A DNA stretch of 64,000 nt, from positions 1 through 64,000 of the forward strand of contig OMZY01000009.1 in assembly GCA_900315675.1 (NCBI GenBank). The letters run 5' to 3'. The notes under the pieces were generated by a model. It was not told the DNA's origin, did not search any database, and was given only the letters and a program-made list of their open reading frames with translations. Below, in pieces: positions 54,247 through 61,653 of the stretch. This DNA is from an uncultured Eubacteriales bacterium. GTDB lineage: Bacteria; Bacillota; Clostridia; Christensenellales; Aristaeellaceae. How positions within the stretch are numbered: position 1 is the stretch's first letter; every line of letters starts with the position of its first letter. The position numbers and the translations under genes were made by a program.

Positions 54247-55247
54247 TTCACAGATCCTTCCCCGGCCACGTTTCCGGCCGTCTTTTCTTTGTTGTCAAGA
54301 ATCTTGTTGATCAGCAGGGTCTGGCAGGAGCTTACCAGGTTACCGGCCACCCAGTACAGGGCAAATGCGGAGGAGTAGCTCAGACAGATCACCATGGAGA
54401 AGATCGGGAAGAACCACTGCATGAACTTGCCGGTTCCCGCGCCGGATCCCTGCGCGGCGGGCTGCTGCTGGTTCGTTCCCATGAGCTTGGTCATCGCGAT
54501 CTGGCTTACAGCGGACAGGATCGGCAGGATCAGCAGACCGTTGTACTGGTTCACCAGTGAGAACTGGGTAATCAGCAGATTGAAGGTCCAGCCGGGCTTG
54601 ATGGCCACGGCTTCCACATAGGCGGGATTCTGCTTCACCGCCTCAAAGATGCTCTGCAGTGTTTCTGCCAGCACCTTGTTATCAAAGCTCGCAGTGGTCA
54701 GGCCCAGTTCTTTGATCAGCACAGGCAGGTTGCTCTGATCCAGTCCGTTAAACCAGCTCAGCCACTGGTCCGCGGGGATCTGGCGCAGCATGTTCAGGTC
54801 CGGCAGGGCTGTTGTAAACAGGCTGTCCGGCATCCACAGGTTCTTGATCCACAGCCAGCGCTCCAGCGTGGGCATTTCGTTGTTCAGGATCTGGGTCAGC
54901 TGCATCAGCAGTTCCTTGTTGGCCACCATACGCATGGCGGCGAACACCGCGATGATGACCGGCCAGGTCAGCAGCAGCGGCAGGCAGCTGGACAGGGGAT
55001 TGATATGCTCTTTTTTGTAGAGTTCCGCCAGCTTGGCGTTCAGTTTTTCCTTGTCGTTGGCGTACTTTTTCTGCAGGGCCATCTGCTGGGGCTGCAGCTT
55101 CTGGGTCTTCCGCATGCTCACGCGGCTCTTGATGTCAAAAGGCGTCAGCACCAGACGGACCAGGATGGTGAACACCACCATGGACCAGCCCCAGCTACCG
55201 ACCCAGCTCTGGATCCAGGCCAGGATACTAAAAAGAAAGTCATTCAT
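54243..55247 (-). CDS. yidC: YidC/Oxa1-type membrane protein insertase
   Basis: 334 residues, about five membrane helices. Seen: VFTILVRLVLTPFDIKSR with the conserved groove arginine, KLQPQMALQKKYANDKEKLN-type cytoplasmic coiled loop (present as KTQKLQPQQMALQKKY), NPLSSCLPLLLTWPVIIAVF and the C-terminal FALYWVAGNLVSSCQ. No lipobox cysteine at the N-terminus, unlike SpoIIIJ. The periplasmic insertion (about 120-210) is longer than in B. subtilis. Confidence 0.94.
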   Translation of the reverse strand: MNDFLFSILAWIQSWVGSWGWSMVVFTILVRLVLTPFDIKSRVSMRKTQKLQPQQMALQKKYANDKEKLNAKLAELYKKEHINPLSSCLPLLLTWPVIIAVFAAMRMVANKELLMQLTQILNNEMPTLERWLWIKNLWMPDSLFTTALPDLNMLRQIPADQWLSWFNGLDQSNLPVLIKELGLTTASFDNKVLAETLQSIFEAVKQNPAYVEAVAIKPGWTFNLLITQFSLVNQYNGLLILPILSAVSQIAMTKLMGTNQQQPAAQGSGAGTGKFMQWFFPIFSMVICLSYSSAFALYWVAGNLVSSCQTLLINKILDNKEKTAGNVAGEGSVK

Positions 55248-55253
55248 TCCGGG

Positions 55254-55496
55254 TTATTCCCTCCTTAATGTTGTGCAGGGATCATCCGGTACGGGATCAT
55301 AGCCGCCCTTGCTGAAGGGGTTGCATCGCAGCAGGCGCCACAATGCCATACGTCCGCCCTTCCATGCGCCGTATCGTTCTATAGCCGTCACGGCATACTC
55401 GGAGCAGGTGGGGATATAGCGGCAGCTCGGCTTCCGCTTGCGATGGCTTATTTCCCGTCTGTAGAAACGGATCAGGAACAGCAGAAAACGCTTCAT
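55254..55496 (-). CDS. yidD: Membrane protein insertion efficiency factor YidD
   Basis: 80 residues from the ATG at 55496, which overlaps the rnpA stop by 4 bases. Pattern: [57 protein letters not shown], fully typical of YidD. The longer frame upstream (to 55667) is only rnpA read in another frame. Confidence 0.95.
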   Translation of the reverse strand: MKRFLLFLIRFYRREISHRKRKPSCRYIPTCSEYAVTAIERYGAWKGGRMALWRLLRCNPFSKGGYDPVPDDPCTTLRRE

Positions 55497-55855
55497 TCTG
55501 CGCGGTTCCCTTCTTCTTCTGAAGAACGCTTCAGCAGTGCGTTCTGCTTTTTCAGCAGATAACGCACATCCTTCTTCAGATCCTCGAAGGCGGCTTCTGC
55601 AGCTGAAGGCCTGGCGACAATCACGTACAGACCGGTTTTCACATCCCCCAGATAGGGCCGGAAGCATTCCCGCAGGCGCCGTTTGATCTTGTTGCGGGTC
55701 ACGGCATTGCCTGTTTTCTTGCTGACGGAAAAACCGATCTTCAGCTCCCTGCCCGGGGCAAGAAGCATGACCAGATTACGGCATCCAACAGAATGTCCCC
55801 TGTGATAGACATACTGGAACGCCTTATTCTTCTTCAGCCGATAACGTCTTTCCAT
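55493..55855 (-). CDS. rnpA: Ribonuclease P protein component
   Basis: 120 residues. [20 protein letters not shown], the [20 protein letters not shown] strand pair and the RNA-binding [10 protein letters not shown] signature. Normal size. Lies 132 bases after rpmH with a strong hairpin between them. Confidence 0.95.
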   Translation of the reverse strand: MERRYRLKKNKAFQYVYHRGHSVGCRNLVMLLAPGRELKIGFSVSKKTGNAVTRNKIKRRLRECFRPYLGDVKTGLYVIVARPSAAEAAFEDLKKDVRYLLKKQNALLKRSSEEEGNRAE

Positions 55856-55920
55856 TCTCTTCCTTCCGCTCTGCGCGGAGAATCCCTTTGCGCTGTTTCA
55901 ACAGCGTCTTTTATGAGGAA

Positions 55921-55949
55921 AGGCCCGCCCATCTTTCACGGGCGGGCCT
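55921..55949 (-). terminator. Hairpin between rpmH and rnpA
   Basis: Minus strand: AGGCCCGCCC, loop GTGAAAGAT minus one, GGGCGGGCCT, then TTCCTC. A perfect 10-bp GC stem with only a short T run, so it probably attenuates or stabilises the abundant rpmH message while letting some transcription reach rnpA. Confidence 0.7.
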
Positions 55950-55987
55950 CATCCACAGTCATACTGAAGCAGGCTTTGCGGCGGTGA

Positions 55988-56122
55988 TTACACCGTCAGC
56001 TCCTTGCGGCCGCGGCGACGGCGGGCAGCCAGAACACGACGGCCGTTCTTGGTCGCCATCCGGGCACGGAAGCCATGCACCTTGCTGCGCTGGCGCTTCT
56101 TGGGCTGATAAGTACGGAACAT
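55988..56122 (-). CDS. rpmH: Ribosomal protein bL34
   Basis: 44 residues read directly from the minus strand: [18 protein letters not shown] at the start and [17 protein letters not shown] at the end, the invariant bL34 pattern. GAGGAG lies 8 bases before the ATG. First gene of the rpmH-rnpA-yidD-yidC-jag group. Confidence 0.97.
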   Translation of the reverse strand: MFRTYQPKKRQRSKVHGFRARMATKNGRRVLAARRRRGRKELTV

Positions 56123-56224
56123 GGTCAACACTCCTCACAGATCTTAATCGTTTTGCGGATCCGGGAGAAGACCCGGTCCCGAGAACATCATACAATGCAT
56201 GTCCACATTGCGGACAGCCTAATA

Positions 56225-56254
56225 AATATATCAGAATGATCAAACGCTTGTCAA
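56225..56254 (-). promoter_or_regulatory. Promoter of the rpmH operon
   Basis: Minus strand TTGACA (56254-56249), 18 bases, TATATT (56230-56225). About 95 bases before the rpmH start. The 340-base metK-rpmH gap holds this promoter, the metK terminator and no gene. Confidence 0.8.
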
Positions 56255-56401
56255 GTCTTTTTTGGAATACCGACAGCCATGCAGCCTTTATTTTTCACCG
56301 CCTGCGCCCTGTACACAACATCCTGTGGTTCATACAAAACCCATACGCAAAACGTCTGGCAGACAGCAGGCACAATTGCACATTCTGAATTATGAAATAT
56401 G

Positions 56402-56430
56402 AAAAAGAAAGCTTCCTTTCGGAAGCTTTC
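56402..56430 (-). terminator. Terminator of metK
   Basis: Minus strand GAAAGCTTCC, GAAA loop, GGAAGCTTTC, then TTTTTC: a perfect 10-bp stem with tetraloop and T-run about 35 bases after the metK stop. A second inverted repeat, GCAGAAAAGCT/AGCTTTTCTGC, overlaps the metK stop itself. Confidence 0.92.
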
Positions 56431-56464
56431 TCTCCGCCATTTTTCATTTTTCATTCTTCATTTT

Positions 56465-57637
56465 TCATTGCAGAAAAGCTTTCAGCTTTTCTGCATAGTC
56501 TTCCTTCTCCCACGGCAGATCCACGTCTGTCCGGCCGAAGTGACCGTAGGCAGCCGTCTGCCGGTAGATGGGGCGGCGCAGGTTCAGCCGTTCAATGATG
56601 GCGGAAGGACGGAAGTCAAACAACTTCGTCACAATCTCCGCCAGTTTGTCATCCGGCATCACGCCCGTTCCGAAGGTATCCACCAGCACGCTGACCGGCT
56701 CGGCCACACCGATGGCGTAAGCCAGCTGGATCTGGCAGCGCTCCGCCAGTCCGGCGGCCACCACGTTCTTTGCCGCATGACGGGCGGCATAGGCGGCGCT
56801 CCGGTCCACCTTGGTCGGGTCCTTGCCGGAGAAACATCCGCCGCCGTGAGGCGCGGATCCGCCGTAGGTATCCACGATGATCTTCCGTCCGGTCAGTCCG
56901 GTATCTCCGGTCGGTCCGCCGATCACGAAGCGGCCGGTGGGATTGATCAGGATCCGGGTTTTGTCCGTCAGCAGTTCCTTGGGAATAATGGGCAGGATCA
57001 CCTGTTCCTTGATTGCCTTCCTCAGCTCATCCATATCCACGTCAGCGGAATGCTGGGCGGAAACCACCACGGTATCCACCGCCACGGGCTTATCGTTTTC
57101 GTATTCCACTGTCACCTGGGTCTTTCCGTCCGGATAGAGGAAAGGCAGCGTGCCGTCCTTGCGCACCTGCGTCAGGCGAAGCGCCATCCGGTGGCTCAAG
57201 GCAATGGCCAGGGGCATTCTTTCGGGCGTCTCGGTGCAGGCGTAGCCGAACATCATGCCCTGGTCGCCGGCGCCGATATCCGCTTCCTTGCCGCCGTCCC
57301 GGGTTTCCAGGGCGTCATTCACGCCCATGGCGATATCCGGGCTCTGCTCGTGAATGGCGGTCATCACGGCGCAGGTATTGCCATTGAAGGATTTTTCCGG
57401 TGCGTCGTAACCGATCTCGGTCACAACCTTCCGGACAATAGCGTTGATATCCACATAGGAAGTAGTGGTGATTTCACCCATAACGGTGATGATTCCCGTG
57501 GTCGCGAAGGTTTCGCAGGCCACGCGGGCTTTGGGATCATTTTCCAGGATGGCGTCCAGCACCGCGTCGGAAACCTGATCGCACAGTTTGTCGGGATGTC
57601 CTTCAGTAACAGATTCGGAAGTAAACAGTCTGCGCAT
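56465..57637 (-). CDS. metK: S-adenosylmethionine synthetase
   Basis: 390 residues from the ATG at 57637 (AAGGAG upstream). The frame stays open for 86 more codons upstream but that part is the riboswitch leader. Seen: [56 protein letters not shown] and [20 protein letters not shown] with ATP- and Met-site residues. Normal length. Controlled by the SAM-I riboswitch. Confidence 0.96.
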   Translation of the reverse strand: MRRLFTSESVTEGHPDKLCDQVSDAVLDAILENDPKARVACETFATTGIITVMGEITTTSYVDINAIVRKVVTEIGYDAPEKSFNGNTCAVMTAIHEQSPDIAMGVNDALETRDGGKEADIGAGDQGMMFGYACTETPERMPLAIALSHRMALRLTQVRKDGTLPFLYPDGKTQVTVEYENDKPVAVDTVVVSAQHSADVDMDELRKAIKEQVILPIIPKELLTDKTRILINPTGRFVIGGPTGDTGLTGRKIIVDTYGGSAPHGGGCFSGKDPTKVDRSAAYAARHAAKNVVAAGLAERCQIQLAYAIGVAEPVSVLVDTFGTGVMPDDKLAEIVTKLFDFRPSAIIERLNLRRPIYRQTAAYGHFGRTDVDLPWEKEDYAEKLKAFLQ

Positions 57638-57758
57638 CTTTTTTCTCCTTTTCTTGTTGTCATCCGGTGCGGGGCTTTGATGATCGCCGTATTCCGCAAC
57701 CTTCGCCCCAATGGCAGTCACCGGGGCTTCTTCTGTTCTTGCGACGGTCCAGCCGGAT

Positions 57759-57793
57759 AAAAAAACCGCCTGGCTTGCACACAAACCAGGCGG
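57759..57793 (-). terminator. Riboswitch expression-platform terminator
   Basis: Minus strand CCGCCTGG, 12-base loop, CCAGGCGG, seven T. Follows the SAM aptamer by about 20 bases; SAM binding should favour this hairpin and stop metK transcription. About 120 further leader bases precede the metK ribosome site. Confidence 0.92.
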
Positions 57794-57814
57794 GATTCGA
57801 TCTTGTTGACCGTC

Positions 57815-57925
57815 CTTATCTGTCAGCGCCTCCCATTGGGGTGTGCACGCTGCGGGATTTGGCACCTTGCTTTTTGCCGGTTGCCGTGACGTCATCGGGC
57901 CCGTCCCTCAGTCACTCGTGATAAG
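57815..57925 (-). ncRNA. SAM-I (S-box) riboswitch aptamer
   Basis: Minus strand: CTTATC (57925-57920) pairs with GATAAG (57820-57815) as P1. Between them are the S-box core GAGGGACGGGCCCGATGA, CGGCAACCGGC and GGTGCCAAATCCCGCAG, which are the conserved P2/P3/J elements. The first arm reads ACGAGTGACTGAGGGA where the consensus is AAGAGAGGTGGAGGGA, a mild deviation. Expected OFF switch of metK. Confidence 0.95.
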
Positions 57926-57943
57926 GTATTCAGTTGCGGAAAT

Positions 57944-57972
57944 ATTATATCTGTCTGCCGTATCCTTGTCAA
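57944..57972 (-). promoter_or_regulatory. Promoter of the metK riboswitch transcript
   Basis: Minus strand TTGACA (57972-57967), 17 bases, TATAAT (57949-57944): both boxes are consensus with ideal spacing. Start near 57937, about 12 bases before P1 of the aptamer. Confidence 0.9.
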
Positions 57973-57985
57973 TGCTCAAAATAGC

Positions 57986-58017
57986 AATAAAAAGAAAAGT
58001 CCGAAATACGGACTTTT
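57986..58017 (-). terminator. Terminator of pduL
   Basis: Minus strand AAAAGTCCG, loop TATTT, CGGACTTTT, then CTTTTTATT. About 40 bases after the pduL stop, separating it from the metK promoter. AT-rich heptamer-like repeats (58036-58065) lie between stop and hairpin. Confidence 0.88.
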
Positions 58018-58057
58018 CTTTATAAAGCAACTATCATTATGCATTATGCATTGTGCA

Positions 58058-58630
58058 TTATTTAATCATTTCTCCCATGGTGCCGTTCACAGCGCAGGCA
58101 GCGTTGCTCTCGTCGGTGTCAATATGCATCGCCAGGGCGAACTTCTCGCTCACGCGGACCACAACATCACCGAAGACCAGGGCACGGCCGTTGGTATCCA
58201 CTTTCACGGAAACAACGTCCTTGTCCTTCACGCCGAATTCAGCGGCGTCAGCGGGGGTCATATGAATGTGGCGCTTGGCGGCGATCACGCCTTCAGACAC
58301 TTCCACTTCACCCGCGGGGCCAACCAGCTTGCAGGAGCCGGAACCGGCAATGTCGCCGGACTCACGCACAGGAGCGGTCACGCCGATGGAACGGGCGTCA
58401 GTCAGGGAAAGCTCCACCTGGGTGGCGGGACGGACAGGCCCAAGGATGCGAACCCGCTTCAGGGTGTTCTTGGGGCCGACGATGTCCACCTGCTCTTCGC
58501 TGGCGAACTGTCCGGGCTGGCTCAGCCAGCTCTTCACGGTCAGCTCATGGCCGGCGCCGAACAGCGTCTCCAGGTCTTCCTTGGTCACATGTACATGGCG
58601 GGCAGAAGTTTCAACCAGAATCTTGTTCAT
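58058..58630 (-). CDS. pduL: PduL-type phosphate acyltransferase
   Basis: 190 residues, two PduL domains. Zinc-site histidines in SARHVHVTKEDLE and IAAKRHIHMTPADA, and HIDTDESNAA near the C-terminus. PduL (PTAC) interconverts acyl-CoA and acyl-phosphate; with no microcompartment genes nearby and no encapsulation peptide before the first domain, this is probably the housekeeping acetyl/propionyl phosphotransacetylase used with acetate kinase, as in some Clostridia. Stands alone with its own promoter and terminator. Confidence 0.93.
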   Translation of the reverse strand: MNKILVETSARHVHVTKEDLETLFGAGHELTVKSWLSQPGQFASEEQVDIVGPKNTLKRVRILGPVRPATQVELSLTDARSIGVTAPVRESGDIAGSGSCKLVGPAGEVEVSEGVIAAKRHIHMTPADAAEFGVKDKDVVSVKVDTNGRALVFGDVVVRVSEKFALAMHIDTDESNAACAVNGTMGEMIK

Positions 58631-58707
58631 GGAAATTCTCTCTCTTTCTGTTATTGTCGCGGCCTCCGTCGTCCGCTGATTTGCATCCGACTTCTGACCA
58701 ATCAGGA

Positions 58708-58716
58708 ATTATAGCA
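58708..58716 (-). promoter_or_regulatory. Extended -10 promoter of pduL
   Basis: Minus strand TGCTATAAT about 78 bases before the pduL start; no clear -35. It directly follows the hairpin at 58717-58753. Confidence 0.55.
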
Positions 58717-58753
58717 CGGAGGCACGATATGCGCCAGTGCATATGTGCCTCCG
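58717..58753. terminator. Hairpin after mscL
   Basis: CGGAGGCAC at 58717-58725 pairs with GTGCCTCCG at 58745-58753, extended by a second short stem in the loop. Follows the mscL stop by about 30 bases. The T-rich side (TTTATTTT) is on the plus strand, so as a minus-strand terminator it lacks a T-run; its main role is uncertain. Confidence 0.6.
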
Positions 58754-58781
58754 TTTATTTTATGCGTCTTGCATTGTTTGA

Positions 58782-59177
58782 TTAGTCTTTCAGTTCGCTG
58801 GTGCAGTGCGGGCAGCGGGTAGCCTTGATGCTGATCTCGCTCTGGCAGAAGGGGCACACCTTGGTGGTGGGCTCGGCAGGAGCTTCTTCCTTCTTCTTCA
58901 GGTTCTTGGCCTTGTTGGCAGCCTTCACGATCAGGAAGAGCACCAGCGCGGTCAGAAGGAATTCAACAACCACAGCCGCAAAGGTTATCAGGGATCCGGT
59001 GAATCCGGTTCCGCCGTTTTCCATCTTGGGCAGACTCTCGAGGATGGGGTTCAGGAAGATTTCCACCACAGAGGTGACAACCTTGTTGAACGCAGCGCCC
59101 AGAACGACGGCAACGGCCAGATCCAGTACGTTACCCTTCATTGCGAAGTCTTTGAACTCTTTCAGAAGCTTTTTCAT
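58782..59177 (-). CDS. mscL: Large-conductance mechanosensitive channel
   Basis: 131 residues. FKDFAMKGNVLDLAVAVVLG is the MscL N-terminal and first helix signature, followed by AAFNKVVTSVVEIFLNPIL and a second helix AAVVVEFLLTALVLFLIV. The C-terminus ends in a zinc-ribbon-like tail, CPFCQSEISIKATRCPHC, two CxxC pairs appended after the usual KK-rich region. Releases solutes on osmotic down-shock. Confidence 0.93.
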   Translation of the reverse strand: MKKLLKEFKDFAMKGNVLDLAVAVVLGAAFNKVVTSVVEIFLNPILESLPKMENGGTGFTGSLITFAAVVVEFLLTALVLFLIVKAANKAKNLKKKEEAPAEPTTKVCPFCQSEISIKATRCPHCTSELKD

Positions 59178-59237
59178 ATAAACAAACCTCCCAATATTAA
59201 TATTGTTTCAATAATCAATGGTTTGGACGTTCCGGCA

Positions 59238-59969
59238 TTATTTCTTGCTGCCGAAAATGCCGCCGATCGCCTTGCCCAGATTCTTGATCAGGCCGTTCAC
59301 GATCGTACGGGTCGCGGAGCTGATCGCGGTATTCTTCACGCGGCCGGCAACGGAGTCATTCCGGCGGGCACGCTCAGCCGCTTCTTCACGCAGCTGGTCA
59401 TTGCGGGCACGGCGTTCAGCCGCTTCCTGTTCACGGGCTTTCCTCTCCGCTTCCTTGGCGGCAGCGGCGGCAGCCTTCTGCTGGGCTTCCAGAGCCTTGG
59501 GATCCACGGCCACGGGAGCGGGTACATAGTTGCCGGTCGCGGGATCAAGCACCATGTCCACCATCTGCTGCACATACTGACCGGTCGTCTGGTCGAGCAC
59601 CATCACGGGCATCTTCTGAGCCTGGGGCTGCACCTGAATGGTGGGAACAGCCTGCTGCACGGCCTGAACAACGGGCTGTGCTGCCTGCTGGACAGCCTGT
59701 ACCACGGGTTGCGCGGCCTGCTGTACGGCCTGCACCACAGGCTGTGCTGCCTGCTGCACCGCTTCAGCCACGGTACCCTGCTGAACGGCTTCCACAACGG
59801 GAGCAGCCGCCTGCTGCACCGCTTCCACTACGGGGGTGGCAGCCTGCTGCACCGCTTCCACAACAGGAGCGGCAGCTTCCTTCACAGCTTCAGCCACAGG
59901 AGCCATGCCTTCGACTTCTTTTTCAACATACTGACCGGTGGTAGGATCGAATACTTTGAATGTTGCCAT
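59238..59969 (-). CDS. Repeat-rich partner of the HerA-like ATPase
   Basis: 243 residues from the ATG at 59969. Residues 23-109 are seven or so 11-residue repeats of the form VVEAVQQAAAP, then a motif DPTTGQYV/DQTTGQYV/DPATGNYV seen three times (near 8, 126 and 142), then an Ala/Glu/Arg helix (157-205) and a C-terminus TRTIVNGLIKNLGKAIGGIF. That Arg...G...GG end resembles, from memory, the C-terminal tail of YjgR/DUF853 proteins, so this gene may be the detached tail of the ATPase encoded just upstream. No enzyme motif. Function unknown. Confidence 0.75.
   Translation of the reverse strand: MATFKVFDPTTGQYVEKEVEGMAPVAEAVKEAAAPVVEAVQQAATPVVEAVQQAAAPVVEAVQQGTVAEAVQQAAQPVVQAVQQAAQPVVQAVQQAAQPVVQAVQQAVPTIQVQPQAQKMPVMVLDQTTGQYVQQMVDMVLDPATGNYVPAPVAVDPKALEAQQKAAAAAAKEAERKAREQEAAERRARNDQLREEAAERARRNDSVAGRVKNTAISSATRTIVNGLIKNLGKAIGGIFGSKK
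59643..59903. repeat. 33-bp repeats encoding 11-residue units
   Basis: Tandem 33-base units encode the VVxAVQQAAxP hendecads of the preceding protein. Copies are similar enough at DNA level to allow slippage in frame. Hendecads of this sort usually form right-handed coiled coils; here a Pro at each unit end argues for short helices. Confidence 0.85.
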
Positions 59970-60054
59970 CTTCTCTCTGCGGCGCTCTCCTCCCTGCGCC
60001 GTTCCGGGGTCGTTGAGTAAACAGTGACAATGGAGATCAGCTCCCTGCCGCACC

Positions 60055-61428
60055 TCAGAAATAGTACCACTGGCCGTTTATCAGCTTAAACCGCTGTGGA
60101 TCCATTTCCTGTACCTGTGGTACCGGCGGTGCAGACGGTGTCGGCTGTTCCTGAGTTCCGGGATCTTCAGCAGGCTCTGCATCATCATACTTGTCCTTCA
60201 TGGGACTGGCGTCGATGACCATCCTGCGGATTTCCTGGCTGATCGCACCCATATAGCTCTGCGGGGGAAGAATGGTGGCCCGCTCCACCACGCTCGGAGC
60301 TCCGTGCTCATCCAGGAAGGAAACCAGCGCCTCACCTGTCTTCAGGGTGGTAATGGCTTCTTCTGTATCAAAGGACGGATTCGTCCGGAACGTCTGTGCT
60401 GCCACCTTGACCGCCTTCTGGTCAAGCGGGGTATAGGCCCTCAACGCGTGCTGGATCCGGTTGCCCAGCTGGCCGAGGATCGTCATGGGAATGTCCGCCG
60501 GGCTCTGAGTAATGAAATACACGCCCACGCCCTTGGAGCGGACCAGCCGGACCACCTGCTCGATTTTATCCATCAGGGATCGGCTGCAGTTATTGAACAG
60601 CAGGTGCGCCTCGTCGAAGAAGAACACAACTTTCGGCTTCTCCGCGTCTCCGCGCTCCGGCAAAAGGTCATAAAGCTTTGTCAGCATCCACAGCAGGAAG
60701 GTGGAATACATCGTGGGATTATTGAACAGCCGGTCTGCGCACAGGATGTTGATCTTGCCCCTGTTGCTGGCCGGGTCCACCTGGATCCAGTCATTGATAT
60801 CAATGGCCGGTTCCCGGAAGAACACGTTGCCTCCCTGGTCCTCCAGCACGCCTACTGCCCGCTGGATAGCGCCCACGCTGGCCGCGGACACATTACCGTA
60901 TTCCAGGGTATATTCCTTCGCGTTTTCGCCCACATGGATCAGCAGGTTCTTCAGGTCCTGCAGGTGTTCCAGGGGCAGATCCTCCCGGGCCGCCACCCGG
61001 AACGCGATGTTCATCACGCCGCTCTGGGTCTCGTTCAGGTTCAGCATCCGGCTCATCAGCAGCGGACCCATGTCCTGTACTGTTGCCCGGATCGGAATGC
61101 CCTGTTCTCCGTATACGTCCCAGTATTCTGTCGGATAGGAAGTGTATTTGAATGCGCCTGCCGGAACGCCGCACTTTCCCAGCCGCTTTTCAATCGCTTC
61201 TGTCGGGGTTCCGTCCATGACCATGCCGCTCAGGTCGCTCTTGATATCGCTCAGGAACACCGGAACGCCAAGATCGGAAAAGCCTTCCGCCAGCACCTTC
61301 AGGGATACGGTCTTGCCGGTACCTGTCGCGCCGGCAATCAGGCCGTGGCGGTTTGCCATGGAGGGCAGCAGATACACTGGGGTGCCGTTTTCACAGGACC
61401 CGATCCAGATCTTGCCATCATAAAGCAC
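60055..61428 (-). CDS. HerA/FtsK-superfamily ATPase, DUF853 (YjgR-like)
   Basis: 457 residues. Walker A GLIAGATGTGKTVSLK near 30-45, VFLSDIKSDLSGM, Walker B KVVFFFDEAHLLFNN, the sensor YFITQSPADIPMTILGQLGN. This is the DUF853 branch of HerA-like NTPases, whose function is unknown. After residue 420 a Pro/Glu-rich tail ends in KLINGQWYYF. E. coli YjgR is longer and carries a C-terminal basic tail which here seems to be on the next gene. GTG start at 61428 behind GGAGGG. Confidence 0.9.
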   Translation of the reverse strand: MLYDGKIWIGSCENGTPVYLLPSMANRHGLIAGATGTGKTVSLKVLAEGFSDLGVPVFLSDIKSDLSGMVMDGTPTEAIEKRLGKCGVPAGAFKYTSYPTEYWDVYGEQGIPIRATVQDMGPLLMSRMLNLNETQSGVMNIAFRVAAREDLPLEHLQDLKNLLIHVGENAKEYTLEYGNVSAASVGAIQRAVGVLEDQGGNVFFREPAIDINDWIQVDPASNRGKINILCADRLFNNPTMYSTFLLWMLTKLYDLLPERGDAEKPKVVFFFDEAHLLFNNCSRSLMDKIEQVVRLVRSKGVGVYFITQSPADIPMTILGQLGNRIQHALRAYTPLDQKAVKVAAQTFRTNPSFDTEEAITTLKTGEALVSFLDEHGAPSVVERATILPPQSYMGAISQEIRRMVIDASPMKDKYDDAEPAEDPGTQEQPTPSAPPVPQVQEMDPQRFKLINGQWYYF

Positions 61429-61470
61429 CTGTATCCCTCCCCATATCTGATTATTGTCTTCTGTTGATAT

Positions 61471-61499
61471 ATTTTACACAGTTTCCCCTTTACCGTCAA
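61471..61499 (-). promoter_or_regulatory. Promoter of the HerA-like ATPase operon
   Basis: Minus strand TTGACG (61499-61494), 17 bases, TAAAAT (61476-61471), about 45 bases before the GTG start. Likely drives the ATPase and its partner, perhaps also mscL. Confidence 0.75.
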
Positions 61500-61585
61500 G
61501 ATTTTCAAGGGCTTTCGATTGTTTTTCTACACTTTTTGCAAGCTGAATTAGCCCCTCTGGAAAATGCCATATTTTTATGATTAAC

Positions 61586-61641
61586 GAAAAAAGGAACTGC
61601 CTCAGAATAGTCTGATAAAACTACAAGAGACAGTTCCTTTT
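61586..61641 (-). terminator. Terminator of rph-rdgB
   Basis: Minus strand AAAGGAACTG and CAGTTCCTTT separated by about 30 bases with internal pairing, then a T-run. About 12 bases after the gene's stop. Confidence 0.85.
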
Positions 61642-61653
61642 GAAATCAGGAAT

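Noticed and set aside
55497-55667. 57-residue N-terminal extension of YidD
   Set aside because: This is rnpA in another frame; the YidD family begins at the ATG at 55496.
55988-56465. oriC/DnaA boxes near rpmH
   Set aside because: No cluster of TTATNCACA boxes was noticed and dnaA is absent.
57638-57895. 86-residue N-terminal extension of MetK
   Set aside because: The stretch is the SAM-I riboswitch and its terminator; a good ribosome site precedes the ATG at 57637.
59643-59903. CRISPR or VNTR outside genes
   Set aside because: 33-base period encodes 11-residue units of an intact gene.
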